DNA of 64,000 nucleotides from Triticum aestivum (GCF_018294505.1 NC_057795.1:525207184-525271183); one strand, 5' to 3'; shown: positions 1 to 11,295, counted from the first letter of the stretch. Made by a program: numbers and translations. The notes: generated from the letters alone by a model not told the origin.

Positions 1-914
1 TCGGGGAAACTGATCCACGAACACCTATGGGACCGGCGGACCGAGCCCCTTTCGGTTCGGCGGGGGGCGGAGATCGCACGAAGAGCGGATCGAGGCGAAG
101 CACACGAGCAGTTTACCCAGCTTCGGAGCTCTCCGGAGAGATAACACTCCTACTGCTGCATGTCTGAGTGTATTGAGTTCTTGCTCGGGAGCGCTGAGTG
201 CTACAGTACACACTAGCTGCTAACGAGACCGAGCGTGAGTGTTTTTCTGCCTTCCCCCCTCTCACTACGTTGCGCATGGGCCTCATTTTATATGCTAAAG
301 GGGTCTCCGACAGGTGGCAACATAGACAAGGGTAAAAATGGAAAAGGAATTGCGGTTGGTACAACTACCTGTACAGTGTATCATACCTAACCCTGACGGC
401 AGGGGACAAAGGCATTAAATGCCCGTCTACGTCGCCCAAATAGTGCAAAAAGGGACCGTCAGGGACGCCACCGCTTGCCACGATGGCAATCTTGTCAGCG
501 TCGCTTGCCACCGCGCACCGCTGGCCGCACAGCCTCTTGCCACGCGCGCTTGGAAAGGTCCCAGGGCGACACGTTGGTGGATGTGCTGGAGCGCAGGTAC
601 AGAGTGGTAGTTTGCCGCGGCAAGCGCCTTGCCGCGGTCGTTGTCTTGTCGCGTCCGGAAGCTTGTCGCTCACCGGGCCTCGCCGGGACGCGTGGCGCGT
701 CACGGCAAGTTCCTTGAGATGCCTTGGTTGGCCTTCCCGGCAAGCTCCTCTTGCCGGGGCCTTGTCTCCTTGGCTTGAATACTTTGTTATTGAATGGCTC
801 CAAAGGAACCACGGAGGACCTTGGCGGTCACCCGGCAAGCCTTGCCGCGGGGTGCTGCAACTGCCCGTGCACAAGTTCGGGATACTAGGGTACCCCTACT
901 CTAGTAGACCGACA
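1..914. repeat. 3' part of a Gypsy-type LTR, window-truncated
   Basis: The stretch has no credible gene. It carries the 'tttacccagcttcgg' block seen in many Triticeae Gypsy LTRs (compare 'tttacccaggttcgg' in the LTRs at 10815 and 19512) and ends '...tagaccgaca', a CA terminus. Directly after it, at 915, Copia pol sequence starts in mid-codon, so this looks like an insertion into the Copia element. The other end lies outside the window, so the target duplication cannot be checked. Family not named with confidence; direction uncertain. Confidence 0.6.
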
Positions 915-917
915 GAT

Positions 918-1550
918 CCATGTGAAGCAATTCAAATGGACGAGTAGTGGTCATGATAGTCTTCGCTAGATGCTTGGCCTTGGTCATCTTTCCAGCTCAC
1001 AGGCACCACACAAGTGATCCTTGAGGAATTTGACATTCTCAATGCCAATGACGTGCTTCTTCTTTGCAAGTGTGTGCAAATTCCTCATGCCTGCGTGACC
1101 AAGTCGTCGATGCCATAGCCAGCCTTCTGAAGCTTTTGCAAGTAAGCACACGGCATGTTGTGGTCCTGTAGAGAAATCAACAATGTACAAGTCTCCTCTC
1201 CTAAAGCCTTCGAAGACTTTGGAATTGTCAGCTTCCATGATCACAACACAACGATACTTTCCAAAGACAACAACCATATCAAGATCACAAAGCATTGAAA
1301 CAGACATGAGGTTGTATCCTAAGGACTCGACAAGCATGACTTTGTCCATGTGTCGATCCTTAGAGATCGCAACCTTACCTAGACCCAATGCCTGACTTTT
1401 GCCTTTGTCAGCGAAGATGATATGCTTCAGATGTGAAGGTGTTAATGGGGCATCCATCAATAGATTCTTGTCGCCAGTCATGTGATTTGTACATCCACTA
1501 TCGAGGACCCACTCATTAGCTTTGGGTTGATCATCCTGCAGATGAATTAG
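918..1550 (-). pseudogene. pol: Copia pol fragment: protease site and GAG-pre-integrase
   Basis: The minus-strand frame contains the aspartic protease signature 'VLDSGCTNHMTGD' near 1480-1515, followed after about 100 residues by the GAG-pre-integrase motif 'WLWHRRLGHAGMRNLHTLA' and a Cys pair of the integrase zinc region. In a living element this polyprotein is cut by its own protease, and integrase then inserts the cDNA. A stop follows 'GACELER', after which the pol sequence continues in another frame (codons resembling 'KAKHLAKTIMTTTRPFELL') until the Gypsy LTR at 914. So it is both frameshifted and physically truncated. It lies directly 3' of gag, as in Copia. Confidence 0.8.
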
Positions 1551-1770
1551 TGCAGCTTACAAACTCATATACTTCATTAGTGAAGAATATGACATCAGTA
1601 TCATCAGTTCAATTTCATCAAGCAATAGCACAGATAAGTAGTGTGAGGACGGGTGAAATGAAAGTTCATTTCATCATGATTCGCCTGCGTCCTTTCAGGC
1701 ATTTTGTCAGGCCCCCAGCAAATTCTTCAGACGTTAAAGCACGTCTGGAGACCTGACCCTGCATAAGAGA

Positions 1771-4346
1771 TTAGTTCTTTTTCTTCACCACCCACATCTG
1801 GAGGGGTGGCAAAGAATTCATCACTCTGCGAGCACCATATGAGAAAGGTGGCAAAGATACCAAACCATTTCTTTTCACATAAGAGGGGTTAGGGTAAGCA
1901 TATGAATAAGCAGAGAAATTCTTCGCGGACTTATGAACATAATGATTTGAAGAATGATGCACATATTCATAGCCCTTAGCTCTACCCTGCGAAACAGAGT
2001 TGTTAGCATGATGATGTTCATATGAGGACTTTGATCCTTTTGAGGAATTTGATCCATGTGAGGAATTTGGTCCGTATGAGGACTTGGATCCATATGAAGA
2101 ATTTGGTCCATATGAAGAGTTTGATCTAGGGTTCCTATTCTTCATAGGTGGTGTCATGAGGACATTCACCTGAAGACTTTCAACATAACTTTTGGGAACC
2201 CAGATTTTCTTCATAGGGGAACCGTTCCTGCAGTTAGTGCCAACATATCTAGCAAATACTTCACCATTCTGATTTTTGAACAGTTTATAGTTGGAGTCAA
2301 ATGACTCATCAGAAGAATAAGGAGATTCACATGTAAAGCCAAATAAGTTAGATGGATCAACTAGAGGTCCCTTTGCAGCAACCCATGAGGTTTTGGGGTA
2401 CTGCTGAGGCTTCCAATATGTTCCATCAGCATTGAGTTTCCTCTCAAAGGCAATACCCTCTTTCCTAGGGTTTCTGTTGAGGATCTGCTTTTTAAGCACA
2501 TCACAAAGAGTCTGATGCCCTTTGAGGCTTTTGTACATGCCTGTCATATACAATTCCTTCAGCCCTGCATCGTCACGATACTAGCAATGTCCTCAGATGA
2601 GGAATTAGTGATAGCAGAGACAGGTGAAGAATTTGTAACATTTGAAGCATTTGAACATTCAGGTGAAGAATTAGCAGATTCACGTTCAATGCACTTTAAG
2701 CATGGAGGATCAAATTCTTCCTGAGTAGCGCTGATTTGTTGAGCAAGGAATGAATCGCGCTCCTTTTGAAGATCTTCATAACACACTCTTAGCTTCTCAA
2801 GATCTTGCTTTCTTTGAAGAAATTCATAAGAAAGCTTCTCATGATCAGTTAAGAGGGTTTTATGATGACTTTGAAGGTTGTCAAACTTAGACTGAAGTCT
2901 CTGAAGATTTTCAGTTAAGTCTTTAGTGCGGTCCATTTCATCACCCAACATATCATCACTTTTGTCTAGCATGTTTTGAAGTTTTTCAATAGCCTTTTGT
3001 TGTTTCACAGCAATCTTAGCAAGTTTAGAGTAGCTAGGCTTAAGATTTTCATCAGATTCATCCTCACTTGATTCAGAGGAGGGGTATTTAGTTACCTTAG
3101 CAGCCTTTGCCATGAAGCAATAGGTGGGAGCGTAGTCATCATTGCCTTCATCAGCATTGTTGGTGTTGTCATTTTCTTCAGAGTTGAAGATAGACTTGCT
3201 GACAAATGCGGTAGCAAGAGCTAGACTTGCCACACCTGACTCAGACTCCTCGGATGCCTCCTCTTCCTCATTATCCTCAGATTCAGCCTCAAAATCCATT
3301 TCCTTGCCAATGAATGCCCGAGCCTTCTTGGAGCTGCTCTTCTTGTGGGATGAAGACTTCGAGGATTTTGATGATGAAGACTTTGAAGATTTCTTCTTCT
3401 TCTTGGCATCGTCAGAACTGTAATCCTTGCATTTCTTCTTCTTTAGTTGCTTGTCCCACTGAGGACAATCTTCAATGTAGTGACCAGGCTTCTTGCATTT
3501 GTGGCATAGCCTTCTCTTATAGTCACTTGATGAGGAATCACTGCTCCTTGAGGATTTTCCAAAGCGACCACGTCTTGAGAATTTCTGAAACTTCTTCACG
3601 AGCAGTGCTAGCTCCTGGCTCAATTCTTCAGGATCACCGAGGCTACTACCAGAATCTTCACATTCAGAGTCGGACACAGCCTTGGCCTTCAAGGCACGTG
3701 TTTTGCCATAGCTTGAACCATAGAGATCTCTCTTTTCAGCAAGCTGGAACTCATGAGTATTTAGCCTCTCGAGGATATCAGCAGGATCTAGTGACTTGTA
3801 ATCAGCACGCTCTTGAATCATTAGTGCCAGAGTGTCAAATGATGAATCGGGTGATCTCAGCAATTTCTTCACCACCTCATGGTCGGTGATGTCAGTGGCA
3901 CCGAGCGCTTGAAGCTCATTTGAGATATCAGTGAGGCGATCGAAGGTTTGCTAAACATTTTCATTGTCGAGTCTTTTGAAGCGGTTGAAGAGAATGCGAA
4001 GAACGTCAACACGAGAGTCACGTTGAGTTGAGACTCCTTCGTTTACTTTGGAAAGCCTATCCTAGATAAGCTTAGCAGTTTCCAAAGCACTCACTCTACC
4101 ATACTGCCCTTTACTCAGATGACCACATATGATATTCTTCGCTTGAGAATCGAGTTGCTTGAATCTCTTCACATCAGCAGCATTCAGGGAAGGTGTGACT
4201 GAGGGAACACCATTTTCCACAACATACCAGAGATCGTTGTCAATTGCTTCAAGATGCATTCACATCTTATTCTTCCAGTAGGGGTAGTCCGTGCCATCGA
4301 AGGTAGGACACCCAGCAGAGACCTTGATCATACCTGCGGTCGACAT
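1771..4346 (-). pseudogene. gag: Copia gag with CCHC zinc knuckle, broken
   Basis: Gag forms the particle that packages the RNA. Reading from an ATG at 4346, the N-terminus shows 'FDGTDYPYWKNKM', typical of plant Copia Gag, then a UBN2-like region. A zinc knuckle 'CHKCKKPGHYIEDCP' lies near 3450-3500. Lys/Ser-rich and acidic stretches and a predicted coiled coil (about 2700-3000) follow, then a Ser-Tyr-Gly repeat region (2020-2130). In-frame stops lie near 4260, 4063 and 3953 and at 2559, the last separating the C-terminal 260 codons (1771-2553). The length, well over 800 codons, is long for Copia and typical of SIRE relatives. It is decayed and cannot make a full product. Confidence 0.8.
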
Positions 4347-4399
4347 AACTAAAACTCCAGGTGGTTAAACCAAAATCACACAGAACAAGGGAGTACTTT

Positions 4400-4411
4400 G
4401 CTCTGATACCA
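4400..4411 (-). promoter_or_regulatory. Primer-binding site of the Copia element
   Basis: On the minus strand the sequence TGGTATCAGAGC lies two bases inside the LTR end. It matches the 3' end of initiator Met-tRNA, the usual primer for plant Copia minus-strand DNA synthesis. Confidence 0.85.
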
Positions 4412-4413
4412 AT

Positions 4414-5950
4414 TGAAAGTGCGTTATATCGACTAGAGGGGGGTGAATAGGCGATTTTTATGAATTCTTCATTGAGGAATTTGCCGGTGAGGAAATTCCT
4501 TAGTGAAGAACTACTTGCAGGGGAATAAGTACTCAGAAGTAAGCATAACAGAATACACACATAGTCATCATGATGAAATGAAGACAAACACAGAGTACAG
4601 AAAGCGTAAACACAGGATAACACACGATGAAGACAAACAGACTGAAGAAATTGAACTGAGGAAATTGAGAAAGTCTTCAGTCAAAGTCTTCAAACATAGA
4701 TATGAACAAACACTCAACACAGTAATGAGGAAATGAAAGAGTTGAGGAAATAGAACCAGTAAGGTTGGTGAAGACAATGATTTGGTAGACCAGTTCCAAC
4801 TGCTATCTCAGTTGTACGTCTGGTTGGAGCGGCTGAGTATTTAAACTCGAGGACACACAGTCTCGGACACCCAGTCACTGAGCACGCAGCTCAGGACACC
4901 AAGTCCTCACCATATTCTCCTTGAACTAAGGTCACACAGACCTCGTCCAATCACTCGTGGTAAGTCTTCAGGCGACTTCCAAACCTTCACAGACTTCGGT
5001 CACTCGGCGATCCACAATTCCTCTTGGATGCTCTAGACCATGACGCCTGACCGTCTGGAAGAAGCACAGTCTTCAAAGGTAACAAGCGTCGGATCCACGC
5101 AGGATCAATCTCTTCAGTGATGCTCAATCACTTTGGGTTTGTGGGTGTTTGGGTTTGGATTTTCCTCACTTGACGATTTTCGCTCAAAGTCCTTGGAGGA
5201 TGGGTTGCTCTCAAATGACAAGTGTTAGTTTCTCTCGGAGCAGCCAACCAGCTAGTGGTTGTAGGGGGCGGCTATTTATAGCCTAGGGAGCAGCCCGACA
5301 TGATAAGACATAAATGCTCTTCAATGATATGACCGTTAGGTGGATAAGATATTTTGGGACAGCTAGCGCGTAGCACAGCAATGGTCGGAAATTTGACTCT
5401 CAAATTCCTCAGGGCTATCATGTGCCTCACTGTGTAGGCAATCTGCACTGGCGAATTCCTAACTCCTCAGTCAGAACAAATTCCTCAGCGACCAGAAGAA
5501 CTTCATCTCTATCACTGAAGAAATTGACTGAACTGTATGAGATTTCCAATGGCTTCACTCGAAGGGATTGGTAGGGGTAGGATTTTGAGTTGAGCATCAC
5601 ATGGAAATTTTTCCTTAGTATTTCCTCGACCCCCTTTAACAGTACGATGTTTCCTATGACTCAAGAAAGAGAAAAACAAAACTATGAAAACGAAAGTCTT
5701 CAAGCTTCATATTCCTCACATGATTATCAAGTCTTCACGGACACACCAATTTCTTCACTTTCAAAGTCTTCATGAAAGTCTTCAGGAATACCAAAATCTT
5801 CAGTCGAAGATATTCATTTTTAGGGGTCGACTTTCACTGTAAATATCAAACTCTTCATAGACTTATAGACCTGTGTTCACTCATAAACACATTAGTCCCT
5901 TAACCTATAAGTCTTCAATACACCAAAATCACTAAGGGGCACTAGATGCA
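4414..5950 (-). repeat. 5' LTR of the Copia element (1537 bp)
   Basis: On the minus strand it starts TGCATCTAG and ends CACTTTCA, so it has TG...CA termini. A TATA-like CTATAAATAG lies at 5272-5281 (minus strand) and would be the transcription start region. The LTR is rich in 'gtcttca' and 'aattcctca' words. Its outer end at 5950 touches unrelated sequence, the element's 5' flank. Confidence 0.85.
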
Positions 5951-6229
5951 CTTACACATGGCCGGAACCTCTTTCAAGCACTGGTGGCCATGCGACTGCC
6001 CACCGATGCCACGAAGAATGTCCACCTGGAGGTCGCGCTCGCCGCGAGGCACCTCGCCCTGCAGGAATTCGTCGACCTACACATCCACGTTTATGAAAAA
6101 ATCGTGTACATAGGTATCTACAAGGCCAGTGAGGACGTTGCGACGTTGGCCTTCCTCTACCGGCCGGAAGCCTTGGATGCCTTTGCTGAGAAGCACCTCG
6201 ACCTCGCCACAAGAGCCTCCGCTCCTTAG
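5951..6229 (+). pseudogene. C-terminal gene fragment of unknown function cut by the Copia LTR
   Basis: An open frame of about 92 codons runs from the LTR border to a TAG at 6227-6229. Its first codons read directly out of the junction, and there is no ATG before 'VAMRLPTDATKN'. The peptide is Ala/Leu-rich with a 'VDLHIHVYEKIVYIGIY' stretch. GC content and codon use look gene-like and differ from the AT-rich surroundings. The bases after the stop look like a 3' UTR. I do not recognise the family. The simplest reading is the last exon of a host gene whose 5' part was displaced by the Copia insertion. Confidence 0.4.
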
Positions 6230-6909
6230 CCGCCGGTCGGTGGCCCGGCGCACTAAGTTGAGGAGGAGGAGGTCGTACGTTCATGGATCCCTCTTTCTTC
6301 TTGCCTTCTGTAACCACCACTGCGATCACATCATCATGGCCTTAATTCTTATTGTGTTGTTGCATTCTTGTTCTAGTCAATACCGACATGTGTGATCCCT
6401 TTGCTTAATTATATGAATCACTGTAACTAGTACTCCATCCGTCAATTTATAAGTTGTGCTTACCTTTTCCATAAACTTCGTGCAACGCGCGGGCATCTTG
6501 CTAGAAATACTATAACATGTCGGACCACGTGTGACCAAACCAATGATGCGCCAACCTAGTACTACGTACCCTGCGTATCTGGCAGAAATAACCCCTCCCT
6601 AGCGTTTCCAATCATTTTTTCTATCGATCGTGCCAAGGAGCGGAACCAAATGTTACAATTTATCCATGTTTCTCTACTCCTACTTTTTTCCTTATAAAAG
6701 ACTCAGTTGGTGATGGTGGTGTGTCTGTCATTAGTCATTTCTGACCATTAGATCTGCATCTAACGACTGTGAGGTAATGTGGCATTTTTGCAATAATAGC
6801 CCACTTCTCTGCTCAAATTTGCAGAAAACCCCTTATTATCTTGAAAGCAACCACATCCCTCCCTCACCTCATCAAAATAGCCTGAGAAATATATTTTGAG
6901 TGAAAAGTA
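6230..6909. other. Possible 3' UTR, then non-coding stretch
   Basis: No convincing gene. From 6432 'ctccatccgtcaatttataagt' resembles one Stowaway end without a partner. A 'gcaacgcgcgggcatcttgct' word near 6482 belongs to a motif that recurs at 7123 and 10075. Confidence 0.4.
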
Positions 6910-7035
6910 CTCCCTCTGTACCTAAATATTTGTCTTTCTAGAGATTTCAATAAGTGACTACATGCGGAGCAAAATGAGTAAATATTCACTTCAAAATATG
7001 TCTATATAAAGACAAATATTTAGGTACGAAGGGAG
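6910..7035. mobile_element. Stowaway MITE, Thalos-like (126 bp)
   Basis: The ends 'ctccctctgtacctaaatat' and 'atatttaggtacgaagggag' are near-perfect inverted repeats, flanked on both sides by TA, the Stowaway/Mariner target duplication. The inner part ('gagatttcaataagtgacta') resembles Triticeae Thalos-type MITEs. It has no coding capacity and would depend on a Mariner transposase. Confidence 0.9.
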
Positions 7036-7037
7036 TA

Positions 7038-7737
7038 ATATATTAGGAGTATATCAAAACAAGAGTGATTTCTTTCAAGTTTGTGAACAAGTACTACTAT
7101 TCTACTACTTTGAATTTGTCGCAACGCACGAGCACATTGCTCGTAAAAGGAAAACGCATGCCGCGTTCGCGTCGCACCCCCACACGCCCGGGAATTGGGA
7201 GTACTCCACGGCCCGTCCAGCACGACACATAGCTTAGGGAAGGCGTGTTGCCTAGCATTTCTTCACTTTCATGTGGGACTACCATTGAGCAAACCGACTA
7301 TTGGCAAATCGCACTGCACCCGCCGCCGGGTTGGAAAACAGAAACGAGGGGAAGATCTAGCTGTAGCACGGAAGCCAAGAAATTTGGTGTCAGATGGGGC
7401 TCGTTGATAGAGTAGAAGCATTCCGTACTAGTACTACTCCTACTAGTACCAAGTTTGTACTCCTAATACTATATTACTAGTACTACCACTATACAACTAT
7501 TAGGTACGTGCACGACACAACATCGTAGGAACAAAAAACGGGAAGATCTTGTTTTGGGTGATTTATCTTTTTTTTAATCAATGTAGTATGAATAATATGA
7601 TGTGCGGGGCACCCATGAAGCTTATGTGGCTTGGTTGCATGGCTACGAAAGGTTAGAGAAAAATAAATAGATAATGTGTTTAGAGTGCACTCCACTAAAT
7701 AGATATACTTTGGATACATTGCAACGGATCGGCACAT
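7038..7737. other. Non-coding stretch with repeated terminal-like motif
   Basis: No gene. Bases 7055-7135 ('tatatcaaaacaagagtg' to 'gcaacgcacgagcac') recur in diverged form at 10007-10095, suggesting ends of the same unclassified DNA element. The stretch around 7425-7500 is rich in 'tactagta' words. Confidence 0.4.
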
Positions 7738-7895
7738 CTATATCTATACCCCCTATATAGTGTGTGAAAAACTTTGAAAGTTGGTGGTTGGATGAAGCCA
7801 ATCCGATAGTACAACGATGGCAAATCCGAGCACTACTGGCCGTTGGATATCATCCACCAGATTCTGCCACATGTATAATCTAGAAGACTCCATGG
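7738..7895 (+). repeat. Dispersed repeat, copy 1 (about 155 bp)
   Basis: 'tagtgtgtgaaaaactttg ... ttggatgaagccaatccga ... gccacatgtataatctagaa' is found again, about 90% alike, at 8950-9102. The two copies flank the TTTGCCACAC cluster in the same orientation, so the cluster seems to lie inside or between copies of one older element. Confidence 0.7.
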
Positions 7896-8949
7896 TTTAA
7901 CTTAATTCATGACTAACTTTGCCACAACTAAGCTTAGGCAAAGTTTTTAGTTCTTCAAAATGAGAGCCACAAGTTGGCAAGCCTAAGGGAATCTTGCCAC
8001 ATTTTTTGGGTGTATGTCATGTGGAGCCTTAGTGTGGCTTGCCTAAGGTGTGGCTTCACCCAAACACTCACCTAAGTTAGTCAAACTTGCCTAACCTTAC
8101 GTGTGGCAATCTTTGGCAATCTTAGTGGCTGTTTGGTTCCTAGCCACACCTTGCCACACTTTGCCACACCTAACCTTAGGCAAGTTTGACCAAGTTAGGT
8201 AGGTGTTTGGTTCTAGCCACACGTAAGGCAAAGATTTTTTTATGAGCAGTGAGCCCCACATGTCATAGACACAAAGGGGTTGTTTGGTTCTAGGCCTAGC
8301 ATTGCCACACTTTGCCACACATTTTTGCCAAGCTTGCCAGAGCCACAAGTTGGCAATCCTAAGGGAATCTTGCCACATTTTTTATGTGTATGCCATGTGG
8401 GGCCCAAGTGTGGTTTGCCTAAGATGTGGCTTGAACCAAACACTCACCTAAGTTGGTCAAACTTGCCTAACTTTAGGTGTGGCAATCTTTGGCAAAGTTA
8501 GTCACAAACCAAACAAGCCCTAATAATTGTGTGGCAAGATTCCCTTAGGCAAGCCAAAGTGTGGCTAACAAAGCAACTCAACTAAGGCAAGTGTGGCAAG
8601 TGTGGCAAAAATCATGTGGCAATATATGGCAAAGATAGTCACAATTCAAACAGCCCTACTAACCAAACAACCCCTAACCTTAGGCAAGTTTGGCAACACT
8701 GTATGATAAAGTGTGGCATTGCTAGGCCTAAAATCGAACAACCCCTGTGTCTGCCACAAAAAATGTGGCTAACAAAATGGGCACCACAAGTTTGGCAAGA
8801 TTTGGCAAGAAGTTGAGTCTATGACATGTGGACCATGTAGCTAGAAAAGTGTGGCAAGCCACAAGTGTAGCAGTGAACCAAACACATGCCTAAGATATTG
8901 TGGCACGCCTAAGCTTAGGCGTGGCAACCTTAGGTTGCAAACCAAACAT
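7896..8949. mobile_element. Nested cluster of MITE-like elements with TTTGCCACAC repeats
   Basis: The stretch is built almost wholly from variants of 'tttgccacac', 'cttaggcaagtttg' and their complements. Possible element ends are 'ggctgtttggttc' (8126), 'ggttgtttggttctaggcct' (8278), and the inverted forms 'aaccaaacaagccct' (8506), 'caaacagccct' (8647), 'aaccaaacaacccct' (8661) and 'tcgaacaacccct' (8731). They pair as inverted repeats, for example 8278 with about 8744, so at least two elements are nested. The superfamily (hAT or PIF/Harbinger) cannot be fixed without the target duplication. Apparent open frames are just translations of the repeats. Confidence 0.6.
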
Positions 8950-9102
8950 CTATATATCTATACCCCTATATAGTGTGTGAATAACTTTGAAAGTTGGTCG
9001 TTGGATGAAGCCAATCCGATGGTACAAAGATGGCAAATCCGAGCATTAGATATGATCTACATTCCACCAGATTTTGCCACATGTAGAATCTAGAAAACTC
9101 CA
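8950..9102 (+). repeat. Dispersed repeat, copy 2
   Basis: Partner of 7738-7895, same orientation, with a few substitutions and small indels. Confidence 0.7.
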
Positions 9103-9723
9103 CATGTGAAGCATAATGCACAAACCACCAGAATCTCATGCGTGCAATGCACGTGTACCTTACTAGTACTAGTTGGTAGTAGTAAGAAACAAATTCCGGC
9201 TTTGGCACGAGCTCGTACTATGGGAGCACCACAAGGCCTGCCGCAGGAGTTACATTTCCCTCTCGGGGCCCACGGGACCGAACTTCAGTGGCTTAGTGCC
9301 CGGCCTATGAGTCAATGACATGCGGACCTTAAATGCGGCTGGCCCACATGTCATTCTCATGGTGGTGGCGTGGTTCGCGACTAACTCGTTCGAGATGAAC
9401 TGGTCGGTGGTGGCGTGGCCGTGGCGAGGGTGCCACAGCTGGGCGTCGGGGTGTTACGAGGCATAGATGGCCACACCAGCGGGTACTACCTGTAGTACAG
9501 AAGTACTCCAGCTGAGGATTGATGCCCGGGACGAAATGTGTCACAGCCGCTGGATGAAAATTCTATGGTGCGGGAGTACGGATCGGAGCACAGAAGCGGA
9601 GCAGGCAAACAACATCCAATCGGGTGTGTCTGTGGTAGAAAGTTGATGGTCGCCGCAGTTCAGCTGGCCTGCATGTTATGCACACAAAGGCAGAGGAGCG
9701 GTGGGGCCGAGAGGGATGAGGGG

Positions 9724-9754
9724 CGCGTCAGGGGGATGAGGATCCCCTGACGCG
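9724..9754. repeat. Perfect hairpin, 11-bp stem
   Basis: Arms 9724-9734 (cgcgtcagggg) and 9744-9754 (cccctgacgcg) are exact complements around a 9-base loop. Confidence 0.85.
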
Positions 9755-9775
9755 AACAATCCTACCATTCTGTCA

Positions 9776-9815
9776 CTGACATGTGGGACCCCTAGGTGTG
9801 GGTCCCACATGTCAG
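9776..9815. repeat. Perfect hairpin, 16-bp stem
   Basis: Arms 9776-9791 (ctgacatgtgggaccc) and 9800-9815 are exact complements with an 8-base loop. The word 'tgggacccacatgtcag' is common in grass repeats. Confidence 0.85.
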
Positions 9816-10402
9816 CGAAGGAAAGGCAGGGCAAGGCAGTGATAGCCACGTCAGAGGATCCATGTCCACGTCGGGGCACATCGTGCCATTGGTTGGAGCG
9901 ACGTCATGGGAATCGCGTGTGGGTGTGGCAGTGGTAGAAACAAGAAACACGATGGTCGTCGTGGTTCAACTTCTATGGACAAGTTGTCATGTCTGCTGAC
10001 ACATGTATATCAAAACTAGAGTGTTTATATTTCAAGCACGTGAACAAGTATTATTCTACTACTTTGGATCCATTGCAACGCACGGGCCAACACATTGGTA
10101 GTAGTAGTGTCTATCGCTATCTCTGGAGGCCTTCCCTCGTTCATCCTTTTCTCTCACAAGATAAACTACTGATACAAATGCATCTTGATGTTCCATGGAA
10201 TGCACGAGGATGTTTCCTTGGGTGTCTCTCGAGCGCGGCGTTGCCATAGTTGCAAGTTGACGCCCCTTGAGATGCCGACGTTGAGGGGCACTCGGATTTC
10301 CTCCGATGAGCAGGTAAGATGAGTTTGCTCATGTAGTAAATGCATTCTAAAGACTACTTCCATGTCCATTTCTTAATTCTCCCCCTGCCCACTGTTTCAC
10401 AG

Positions 10403-10745
10403 GTTAGTCTCGGAGCGAGTGGAGATTGGCTTGCATATGTACGGGAGGGTACCAACATGAATTTGCACAACATTTACAACAGTGACACTGTTCCCGTAGA
10501 ACCTTTGTCCAACATTGGGATCAGCCATGCAATGGGCCACCGCATGAATTGGTACGATGAAACCACGGTGAGATTGAATAAGATAGCACGAACCTTGCAC
10601 ATGGCAATCAAAGGCGGACCATGCTGTCTGCGGCCGATTTGTTGCCATACGAGTACGAAGACGCTGTGCTGCTTTCTAACCGCATCTTCGCGGTGACAAA
10701 CCAGGGGACTTATTTTGTATGGGACACATCCTACGATATACTCCC
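10403..10745 (+). pseudogene. DUF295 (F-box associated) gene fragment
   Basis: After a splice-acceptor-like 'tgtttcacag' ending at 10402, a frame reads 'LGASGDWLAYVREGTNMNLHN', resembling the 'GSSHGWL...LHLxNP' block of DUF295 proteins. After a frameshift near 10620 it continues with 'YEDAVLLSNRIFAVTNQG' and 'YFVWD', the DUF295 'DA..F.AVT..G..F..D' block. A donor-like 'gcaggtaagatgag' at about 10310 suggests an intron at 10312-10402. The frame dissolves at 10745 in a Stowaway-like start ('actccctctctcccag'), and the Fatima-like element follows at 10815. DUF295 proteins are plant proteins, often with an F-box; the precise role is unknown. Same family as 27205-31166. Confidence 0.6.
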
Positions 10746-10814
10746 TCTCTCCCAGTTTATTTGTTTTGAATCTTTTTGTTTTATAATTTCAAATTCAAAT
10801 TTAGAGCTCCCCAT

Positions 10815-11295
10815 TGTCGGTGTCAAAACCGGCGGATCTCGGGTAGGGGGTCCCGATCTGTGCGTCAAGGCTGATGGTAACAGGAAGCAAGGGACACAGA
10901 TGTTTACCCAGGTTCGGGCCCTCCCGATGGAGGTAAAACCCTACTTCCTGCTTGATTAATATTGATGATATGGGTAGTACAAGAGTTGATCTACCACGAG
11001 ATCGCAGAGGCTAAACCCTAAGAGCTATCCTATGATGGTATGATTGTAATTGTGATCGGCCTTCTAAGGACCAACCTCTTCGGTTTATATAGACACCAGA
11101 GAGTCTAGGGTTTACATGGAGTCGATTACAAGGAAGGAAATATAATATCCGGATCGCCAAGCTTGCCTTCCACGCCAAGGAGAGTCCCATCCGGACACGA
11201 GCCGAAGTCTTGAGTCATGTATCTCCACACTTCAATAGTCCGGACGTTGTACACAGTCTGGCAGTCCGGATACCCCCTAATCCAGGACTCCCTCT
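10815..11295 (-). repeat. 3' LTR of the Fatima-like element
   Basis: 481 bp, from TGTCGG to CTCCCTCT, with the last base changed from the expected A (the partner ends CTCCCTCA). TATA-like TCTATATAAACC on the minus strand at 11082-11093. Confidence 0.9.

Larger units (their letters stand above)
915..5950 (-). mobile_element. SIRE/Maximus-type Copia retrotransposon, 3' part missing
   Basis: Read on the minus strand the order is 5' LTR (4414-5950), primer-binding site, long gag with zinc knuckle, protease start and GAG-pre-integrase, which is Copia order. The long gag with acidic, Ser/Lys-rich and coiled-coil segments fits the SIRE/Maximus lineage (inference). Pol is broken off at 915 by the Gypsy LTR; RT, RNase H and the 3' LTR are not in the window. 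Several nonsense codons make it inactive. Its LTR abuts a gene fragment at 5951. Confidence 0.8.
9200..10184 (+). repeat. Unclassified non-coding repeat modules
   Basis: The module starting 'ggctttggcacgagctcgta' recurs at 20056 and the module 'gcgacgtcatgggaatcgcg' (9899) at 20290 and, diverged, at 20450. 'tgatggtcgccgcagttcag' (9643) belongs to the same set. This is an old repetitive DNA element on both sides of the Fatima-like insertion. No coding frame of note. Two hairpins are listed separately. Confidence 0.5.

Noticed and set aside
365..947. Several overlapping open frames of 60-170 codons
   Set aside because: High GC content of the LTR gives open frames in all phases; no motif.
7896..8949. 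Open frames on both strands and a CRISPR-like look of repeated words
   Set aside because: Repeats are of unequal spacing and both orientations, in a plant nuclear context; the peptides mirror the repeats.
10740..10814. A second Stowaway MITE starting 'ctccctctctcccagttta'
   Set aside because: No matching inverted end was found on either side of the Fatima-like insertion.
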